Assembly: GCA_027475525.1 (NCBI GenBank)
Contig: JAMWFC010000115.1
Location: forward strand, 744,001 to 808,000
Origin: Macrolepiota albuminosa
Lineage: Eukaryota; Basidiomycota; Agaricomycetes; Agaricales; Agaricaceae
DNA length: 64,000 nt
Direction: 5' to 3'
In this document: positions 57,223-64,000 of the stretch, in pieces
Layout of the letters: the number at the start of each line of letters is the position of its first letter
How positions within the stretch are numbered: the first letter of the stretch is position 1
Translations under genes and position numbers: made by a program
The notes under the pieces: generated by a model
The model's input: the letters and a program-made list of their open reading frames with translations, nothing else
What the model was told of the DNA's origin: nothing
The model's database searches: none

Positions 57223-58265
57223 TGATAGGCTTCTACTCGGACTGAGCGCATCAAGGGACATTATAGGCCGACCAACACTTGACACACTAAAGGCTCTAGC
57301 GACCAGCCTTGGGTACAGAGCAGCCCTAGCGCGGGCGCTCTATGGCAAGACTTGTCCATGCATCTCAACCACCAGTATCAGCCCCTCAGCGCACTCCACT
57401 CAGTTACTTTGAAGACCAAGAAGACTCAGGACTCATAGCGCTAGCATAACGGCGGGAGGGGACTCTGACCAAACCCCGATCAGTACTGGAAGGAGTTAGC
57501 AATTGGCGCTGTCAATCACCGAGGCACCTCAATCAGAAGTCTAAAAGAATCAATGACGACGAGACAGGATACACGCAGACCCGACATTTAAATCTATCAA
57601 AAGATGGTACAATGTTTAGCGCCGGAATTAGCGCTCACGGCGTCTGTCGAGGATTCCCCGACCATACCCCGGGATGGCATGGCCAATTAAATTACATCAA
57701 AAAGTGAGCAAACTCGTACCACTTCTAAGTAGTTTTAGAGTCGCCGTTGGTCGCCGTCACCCATGTGCTGCAGGTCGCCGTTGACAGGTGGCCGTTAGCT
57801 ACAGTCACGAAGGGAGGCGCTAAGCGGTAGCGCCGTCAATGGACTTATTTTGGAAATAATGTAGCGCATAGTATAAAAACTAGCTACTGGCCATGTATAT
57901 AACAACGAATCGTAACCTCTTGAGCACCCAGTTACACTTAGCGTTCAAATCGCGCTAGCGTTGCCTGACTTTGCCACCAAGTTCGGCGCTAGCTTCGTCT
58001 ATCTCGTCTTCGTCGTTTACGGTGCCACCTACGGGCACACTACGCTGCGCTATTCGTTTCTTTCTCTATAACTTCTCCTAAACTACGACGCTTACCACTT
58101 GCTAGGTAGCACCCGAGGCGCTATCGTCTAGCGCATCGCCCTATCACCTCTGCTCGAGCACACCGGGACCCTGCCGGGACTCCTCACAAACCCGTACGCC
58201 AGGCGCTGGAGACGGCGTTGTACTGCGTATACGTCCAGCGCACCCAACCACAGTTGGCGTCATCA
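57223..58265 (+). repeat. 3' LTR of element A
   Basis: 1,043 bp, apparently identical to the 5' LTR at 44482-45524. It is followed by ACGT and then the continuation of element B. Confidence 0.93.
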
Positions 58266-58936
58266 ACGTCGACGGTCTTCTTCTTTAGGGTAGCTCAATT
58301 AGTTGTAGTCATAGTTGGATTGCTAGTTCATCATGTATCAGTACCACTCGTTTATTTATTCTTTTCTGGTTGTTGGGCTGCCTAAGTCTGATCAAGAGGG
58401 GCGCTAATAGTTAGCGCCTTGCATTTTGTAGGAGTTTATTGCTTCTCATCTTCATCCAGAGTAGTCTCGTCATCGTCAACCAATTCAGTCTCTTCCAGCT
58501 CTTGAAGTTTGGCAGTGTTGATGTCCAGTGCCGACAAAGGTAATGGAATATGTTCACGTGCTAAGTAGGGAATAAGTCGGAACGCTGCTACTGGTTGATG
58601 CAAAACTGAGCCGTCCAACTCGCAGAGTATGTAGGCACCTCCCCTATTGCAGGAAACTACTATGAGGGGTCCTAGGTACCATGTTCGCATCTTCTTGTTA
58701 TGAGTCACTTTGATTTTCAAGTTGTGCATTAGTACTAAGGTGCCAGCTGTAAAGTTGTAGTCTCAGATGGTAGCGCTATGCTCGTTCTCAAATCGCAATG
58801 CAGCCTGTCATCTAGTTTGAAATACCACCTCGTATAAGCACTCAAGATCCTCCATGCATTGTTGTAAGTCAATAGCACATCTAGTGATCAAATTGGTGGA
58901 AGAAAGTATCAAGTTGGGTGGAGGTTGTAGGTATGT
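58266..58936 (-). mobile_element. Element B, pol 3' end (continuation beyond element A)
   Basis: On the minus strand this reads the C-terminal part of pol (TYLQPPPNLILSST at the right edge, through LGPLIVVSCNRGGAYILCEL to DEDEKQ, stop at 58436). It then continues into the 3' non-coding part that matches element A up to GACCGTCGACG. The left edge joins sequence at 44,300, where A is inserted. At 58,936 the frame is cut by the LTR of element C. A TAG and lost residues near 58,760-58,800 show decay. Confidence 0.85.
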
Positions 58937-60085
58937 TGATGATGCCAACTGTAGTTGGGTGCGCTGGACGTATACGCAGTACAACGCTGTCTCCAGCGCT
59001 TGGCGTGCGTAGTTGTGAGGAGTCCTGACAGGGTCCCGGTGTGCTCGAGTGGAGGTAGTAAAACTGTCTCCAGCGCTTGGCGTGCGTAGTTGTGAGGAGT
59101 CCTGACAGGGTCCCGGTGTGCTCGAGTGGAGGTAGTAAAACAATGCGCTAGATTATAGCGCTTCAGGGGCTACCTGGCAGACGGTAAGCGTCGTAGTTTA
59201 GGCAAAGATATTGGGGAAAAGACGAATAGCGCAGCGTATTGTGCCCATAGGTGGCACCATAAACAATGAAGACGATATAGACAAAGCTAGCGCCCGACTT
59301 AGTGACAAAGTCAAAGGAAGCTAGCGCAAGTTGAACGCTAAGTGTAACTGTGTGTTCGAGGGGTTATGATTCGTTGTTATATACATGTAAAGTAGCTATT
59401 TTATATATTATGTGCTACCGTATTTGCCAAGATACAAGTCCATCTGCAGCACTACCTCCTAGTGCCTCTCCTCGCGGTTTCCTCTAACGGCGACCTGTCA
59501 ACGGCAACCTTTTGCACATGGCTGACAGCGACCAACGGCGTTATGACCCATGGCGACCAGCGGCGACTCTATATTGACTTAGAATTGTACGAGTCTGCTC
59601 ACTTTTACTATAACTCCGATTGGCCAGGCTGTTCTGGGGTATGGTTGGAAAATCCTCGACAGACGCCGTGAGCGCTAATGTCAGCGCTACTCATTGTATC
59701 AGTTCCTGGCAGGTCCAAATGTCGGATTTAAATATATCCAGTGCCGCCGTCATTGATCCTTTTAGACTTCTGATTGAAGTACCTCGTCCAAATGGCAGCG
59801 CCTGCTGCTGGCTCCTTCTGGAAGTGATCAGGGTTTAGTTAGAGTCCTCTCCCGCTGTCATGTTAGCGCTATACGTTATGAGCCTCCTTTGTCCTTGAGA
59901 TAGGTGAATGGAGTGTGCTGCAGGCTTGGTAGCTAGAGGTTAGGATAAATGTCTAAATCCTGTAGTAGTTTACCGGAGCCAGAGCTGCTCTATATTCCCA
60001 ACCGGTCGCTAGAGTCCTGAGTACGTCAAGTGTCAGCTGGCCTATAATGTCCCTTGATGCGCTCAGTCCGAGTAGAAGCCTATCA
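58937..60085 (-). mobile_element. Element C, 3' LTR (Ty3/gypsy, minus orientation)
   Basis: TGATGATGCC to AAGCCTATCA, preceded by ATGT (58933-58936). It is 1,149 bp as assembled, 1,072 without the 77-bp duplication at 58,987. The complement of the polypurine tract follows, then the AS1 region. The rest of the element runs off the right end of the window. Confidence 0.88.
58987..59140. repeat. 77-bp exact tandem duplication (probable artefact)
   Basis: 58987-59063 is repeated at 59064-59140, inside the LTR of element C. Confidence 0.92.
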
Positions 60086-60174
60086 TCTCCCCCCAACTGA
60101 AAAATTGACTGTCCTCAGTCAAACGCCGTCATTAATTTGACTGCGCTATGGTCTGTATGATGCCGCCGGCGCCT

Positions 60175-60181
60175 TATAAAA
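60175..60181 (+). promoter_or_regulatory. TATA box of AS1 (copy C)
   Basis: TATAAAA about 50 bp upstream of the ATG at 60231. Confidence 0.65.
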
Positions 60182-60230
60182 TCGTTTTCAGCACTTCATC
60201 TTCTTGTATTTTCCTTCCCATCTTTCCAAC

Positions 60231-62746
60231 ATGTCCACTCCTTTTGATGCCTCTGCTCTTCGCAATTTCCTGGCTAAGGCCTCCTATTTATTTGATCGCG
60301 CTAAGTCTGTCGGTCCCGCCGATGCGCCACAAACCGTCCCTGGCATTATGCAACTTTATCGGCGCTGGCTCGTGGTCCACGGCTCTGACAGTTCCTGGGT
60401 GTGGGGCGTCAAGGTTCGTGAATGGTGCATGGCTCGGTACCGTGAATATGAGGGTGCCGATTGGTTACTACCGTTTGCGGACTTGTTCGTAAGTTTTTAG
60501 GTTTGATTTTTGGGTTTGTGGCGCTAAGGTTCAGCGCCCATACTAGGCTCCTTCTTTATCCGACGAGATTGACACCCTGCTGGCTAGTACCGAGGTTGGC
60601 GAAGTGAGTTCCCTCCTCTTCTTCCTCACATTTTCCATGTTAACCCTGAGTAGTCGGTTGCTACGTCGCCCACCACCGCCAGTCTTTCTAGTGCCCCGTC
60701 GGCCTCTACCGTTTCTTCCGCTCCGGCCGCTCCTCCTGTTGCTCCTGTCTCTGTTCTACCTCCTCCCGTTCTTGGTAGTCCTTTTTGTGGCGATGTTTCT
60801 CCCGCTCGTACTGCACCCATCGTCGCTTCTCCCACTCGTACTGCGCCTCCTCATTCGGCCATCAAACGGATTGCCGTTACCGCCAGTGAGCCCCGGCCTG
60901 GACCTACTCGTACTATTTCTCGCCTTCCCCCCCATAACTTCGCCGTGGTTATTAATCATGCACCCCCCGCTCTCGCTAGCCCTCCTAAACGTACCATGCG
61001 TCCTTGTCTTCTTGCCTCTAGTTCTTCTACTAACTTTGCTTCTCAGGTCAATCTCCCTGCTTGCATCGCCCCTTTATATGTCGTAAGTGTTTCCTTTTTA
61101 AGATCGCTTATTTCTAGCGCCTGATAGAGCCCTCCTTAGGTGCCCAACCAGACTATGTTTACCGACGTGGAGCTTCATGATCTGTTGCGCCTTCGTCGTG
61201 ACACTACCATTATTGATACCAGCCTCCTAGCTGGTGTCCAAGTACTCGGCGCTAAGAAGAAGGTTACAGTGGTGCCCGTGGAGCGCCGTGCTTTTAGGGC
61301 GAAGATTGGCGCAGTAAGTACTTGTTCATCCCTGAAAGGTTGATGACGTCGCTAACTTCTTTCTCAGTGCGATAAATGCTGGTCTGAAAACGATCCTGAG
61401 GGTTGCTGGTTTTCTACCGCCTCTCTTCCCTGCTACCGTTGCGATGCGTTGAAACGGGGCTGTGCCTTCAATGGGATTCGTACTCATGAACGTGGTAGGG
61501 ACGCCATCATGCAACGCAATCACGAGCGTGCAGTCTTAGTTCATAACGCCCGGGCCTTCGTCCTGCAGCAACGCGATCTGGCTGCTACTCGTCAGCCTAC
61601 TGTGATTAGCGCTGCAAGCCTAGCGCTTCCCACCACCCAAGATGGTACCACCGTTGCAGCCCCCTTTGCCCACTCTCCCTGTCGTCCTGTCCCTTCGAAA
61701 CGTAAGCCCATTGTCGCCTCTCCTAGCAAGAGTCCCGGTAAGCGCCGGGAGCTAGCGCCTGCTACTCCTGTGGTCTTGTCTTCTACCGAGTCATCTACTG
61801 ATGAAGGCGAGGATACCGAGAGGGATGCTGAGGGCGAGGATGACGATGAGGCTGGGCTTGTAGTTGATACCGATGCACTATTGGCGGTACGCACTCTTCT
61901 GCTTCGCATTACTCCCCCTATCGCCGCTAACCCTTATCAGAGTGGCCCCAGTGGTAATCAGTGCGTAGTGTTTGTGTTTTCCTGTTTAGGTTGCGCTAAC
62001 CTCTTTGTCGCCAGGTCCCCTACTCCCTCGCTTCCTGTCGTCGTGAATATCCCTCCCACTGAAGATGTCGTGATGTCGGTTGCCGGCGCTACCCCTGCTC
62101 CTGAACCTGTCATGGCTAGCGCCTTCCCCGTCGCTCTTCCTATTACCCCATCTTTTACTCCTCCTCGTAGCCTGTCTTCCTTCCCTAGTACTCGCGAGTC
62201 CTCCACCGCACCTGAGTCTGAAGGGACCTTAGTGGCTCAGGGTGAGCGCCATCGCCGCTGGAGGTACTTGCCTTCTTATGGCATCCACCTTTCCTCCGCT
62301 AGGGCCATGTCCCCAGGCGATGAGCGCCATGAATGGACCCCCCGTGCTCCCGTAACCGTTCAAGTAAGTCTGCATTTCCTAGTTAGTTCGCCTTTCCGCT
62401 GACCTCCGCTAAGTTCGATCCCTTCTGGACTCCTCCCCCCGCTATGCGTGTTTCCGGCGATGCCTACCTTTGGCTTGGGGATGAGTTCTCTTATCCTGTC
62501 ACTCCCCTTCGTCCTGCCGCTGATCTTCATCAACAACTCCGCCAGGTCGAGGATGTGACCGACGTCATCAGTAGCGAATTCGCCCTCCTCCATCCTCGTG
62601 TCTCCACCTTAGCGTGCTGTGAGCTCCTCCTGCTTGAGCTCCATGACGACATCACTGATGCGCTTGAGTGGCAAGCGAGTAATGCCATTCAGGATGGGGA
62701 CTTGCTTCCATTGGGTGATCCCGCTCCCTCCACGTCTGATGTGTAG
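60231..62746 (+). CDS. Antisense gene AS1, copy C (six-cysteine cluster protein)
   Basis: The cleanest copy of AS1. Exons are 60231-60488, 60547-60603, 60654-61082, 61140-61313, 61368-61886, about 61943-61953, 62015-62363 and 62414-62746. The total is 2,130 nt, about 709 residues, with no stop. The N-terminal module MSTPFDASALRNFLAKASYL runs through PGIMQLYRRWLVVHGSDSSW to YEGADW. A Pro/Ser/Ala-rich linker follows, then FTDVELHDLLRLRRDTTIID. The cluster CDKCWSENDPEGC / CYRCDALKRGC at 61368-61463 has spacing C-x2-C-x8-C-x8-C-x2-C-x6-C. An acidic Ser/Asp/Glu stretch and a C-terminal module ending SYPVTPLRPAADLHQQLRQV come last. The tiny sixth exon is the least sure. The spacing is two residues longer than the Zn2Cys6 pattern of fungal regulators; DNA binding is only a suggestion. 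Confidence 0.68.
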
Positions 62747-62762
62747 TCGCTGGCCCGTAGCG

Positions 62763-62916
62763 CTTCGAACTTTTTATGGACTTTTAAAATTTTGATACGT
62801 AGTTTGTGATAGCCCTAACCAAAAATAAACGCTCCCCCCCTTCGAACTTTTTATGGACTTTTAAAATTTTGATACGTAGTTTGTGATAGCCCTAACCAAA
62901 AATAAACGCTCCCCCC
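62763..62916. repeat. 77-bp exact tandem duplication (probable artefact)
   Basis: 62763-62839 is repeated at 62840-62916, just after the AS1 stop of element C. Confidence 0.92.
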
Positions 62917-63308
62917 CTTTGTTTCAAAATTGTCAGTTTGTAAGTAATCAAAACACAAAGTAAGAAAAGGGGAAACGCTCAGTAAATCATCATAGCATAG
63001 AAAACCCCTATTACCAGCGCGATCCAATAGCCAATATTGTGCCAGCCTAGGAAGAAATAGGTATTGTCTGTAGAAAAGTAAGTTGATTCATGCAAGAAGT
63101 TTTAATGTATAAGAAATAGAGTGCCACTGATCACTTGTGGTTATTTGGTGATGGTGGCTATAAGCGCTAGATCTCAAAGGTTAACTTCCTTTTTGTGTGA
63201 CCTAACATTAGTTCAAGCGCATTCTATTGGTTCGTGTCTGCGTCAGGGTCCAAGCCCCTTGAGAAGTGCCCTCCCATGCTGTCGCTAGTTGAAACACTGT
63301 CCGAGTCC

Positions 63309-63316
63309 TATAAATT
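63309..63316 (+). promoter_or_regulatory. TATA box of AS2 (copy C)
   Basis: TATAAATT 36 bp upstream of the ATG at 63352. Confidence 0.6.
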
Positions 63317-63351
63317 GCCCATGCCTCGACAGCATCTCATCAGTCTTCACG

Positions 63352-64000
63352 ATGGAAAGCCCAACCGGCATCGTGTGGACCCCCTGCTGTGATTGCGCTC
63401 ATGTCATGATTGATCCCCCCACTTTCCTGAAACATGCTACCTCGTTCTTCCACCACTACCTGGCGGTCGGCGTGCCCAGGCTGACTGATGGAGTCGTTGA
63501 GTTAGGTTGTCGCTGTCAGCTCCTTCGTGCGGCTTGTGAGATTTGGAACGATGAGCTGCCGCTGACCTGATTTGGTATGGAGAAGAACTGGAGTCAGATT
63601 TTTCAGGTGCACTCTTGCCTTTTTCGCCCTCCTTCTCTTCTGATAGTCTTCAAATCAAGCAAATTGCGACCAAGGAAACGAAAGAACGTCTTGAGCTGCT
63701 GCTGGAAGAGAGTCACTACCTGGTTTGTTACCTTATTACCTCTTTTCTTCCTTCTAACGCGTCGCTTCGCTAGGTGCCCCGCTTGTCTACTGGTGGCCGG
63801 CTTTTTTGTGGTCCTGCTGAAGGCTGGAGGCCTCCCAGGCCTCTCCTTCTGCCCGGGCCTTGTCTACTGGTGGCCGGCTTTTTTGTGGTCCTGCTGAAGG
63901 CTGGAGGCCTCCCAGGCCTCTCCTTCTGCCCGGGCCTTGATGCTCGTCCATCTCCCATGTCGTTTATGTAAGTCGGCTCCTTCTTTTCCGTGGCGCCACC
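63352..64000 (+). pseudogene. Antisense gene AS2, copy C (partial, early stop)
   Basis: Starts MESPTGIVWTPCCDCAHVMI and follows copies A and B closely. TGA at 63568-63570 cuts exon 1 where A and B read through to FGMEKxWSxIFQ. The intron and later exon sequences remain recognisable up to the window edge, where the gene is truncated. Confidence 0.6.
63782..63935. repeat. 77-bp exact tandem duplication (probable artefact)
   Basis: 63782-63858 is repeated at 63859-63935, in the AS2 region of element C. Confidence 0.92.

Larger units (their letters stand above)
44482..58265 (+). mobile_element. Element A: full-length Ty3/gypsy retrotransposon with antisense genes
   Basis: 13,784 bp as assembled, about 13.2 kb without seven 77-bp duplications. 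In order: 5' LTR, primer binding site, gag-protease, pol (RT, RNase H, integrase, GPY-like tail), two genes on the opposite strand (AS2, AS1), polypurine tract and 3' LTR. The LTRs are both 1,043 bp and I found no difference between them. Both start TGAT and end ATCA. ACGT abuts each end (44478-44481, 58266-58269). The RT-RNase H-IN order is Ty3/gypsy. The element sits inside element B, which is on the other strand, so A is the youngest insertion here. Confidence 0.93.

Noticed and set aside
39416..63935. 77-bp tandem pairs as genuine microduplications
   Set aside because: Constant 77-bp period, perfect identity and the same 77 bp around the N gap fit assembly overlap far better.

Overview
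The window looks like a nuclear contig of a filamentous basidiomycete, probably an Agaricomycete. The genes are cut by many 45-60 nt GT-AG introns. A 151-residue uS11/RPS14, a GPT2/SCT1-type acyltransferase, a VAMP7-type R-SNARE and an intron-bearing tRNA-Ala are present. The Ty3/gypsy and DIRS-like reverse transcriptases resemble basidiomycete families. No species is named because none can be supported from sequence alone.

Layout. 1-2,410 is decayed, CpG-poor repeat with a solo LTR (482-1,523). 2,411-18,017 is genic: RING/coiled-coil gene 1 (4,480-6,739), a VAMP7-like SNARE (complement 7,726-8,683), a pogo-like DNA transposon with TA duplication and 24-bp inverted ends (8,982-11,852), RING/coiled-coil gene 2 (11,964-14,560) and a glycerol-3-phosphate acyltransferase (15,861-18,017). 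18,018-26,300 is AT-rich repeat containing a rearranged DIRS-like retroelement (20,086-24,066) flanked by a 28-bp direct repeat. 26,636-37,796 is genic again: a RING/coiled-coil/Tom70-like fusion gene (26,636-29,524), RPS14, a mini-protein with a cyanase-like helix-turn-helix, RING/coiled-coil gene 4 (complement 33,254-34,745) and tRNA-Ala(CGC). From 38,501 to the end the window is a nest of three related giant Ty3/gypsy elements.

Two things stand out biologically. First, four RING/coiled-coil paralogues lie within about 30 kb. All four keep a 4-nt microexon after the coiled coil, and one of them is spliced in frame onto a Tom70-type TPR array. Second, the Ty3/gypsy family (full copy A at 44,482-58,265, identical 1,043-bp LTRs, ACGT on both sides) carries two spliced antisense genes between pol and the 3' LTR. 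Each has its own TATA box, and both recur in the older copies B and C. One of them encodes a six-cysteine cluster close to the fungal Zn2Cys6 pattern.

A caution on quality: between 39.4 and 63.9 kb there are eleven perfect two-copy tandem duplications of exactly 77 bp. The single 100-N gap is also flanked by a repeated 77-bp sequence. These look like uncollapsed k-mer overlaps from assembly. They break the pol frame and the antisense exons, so those interruptions should not be read as natural mutations.
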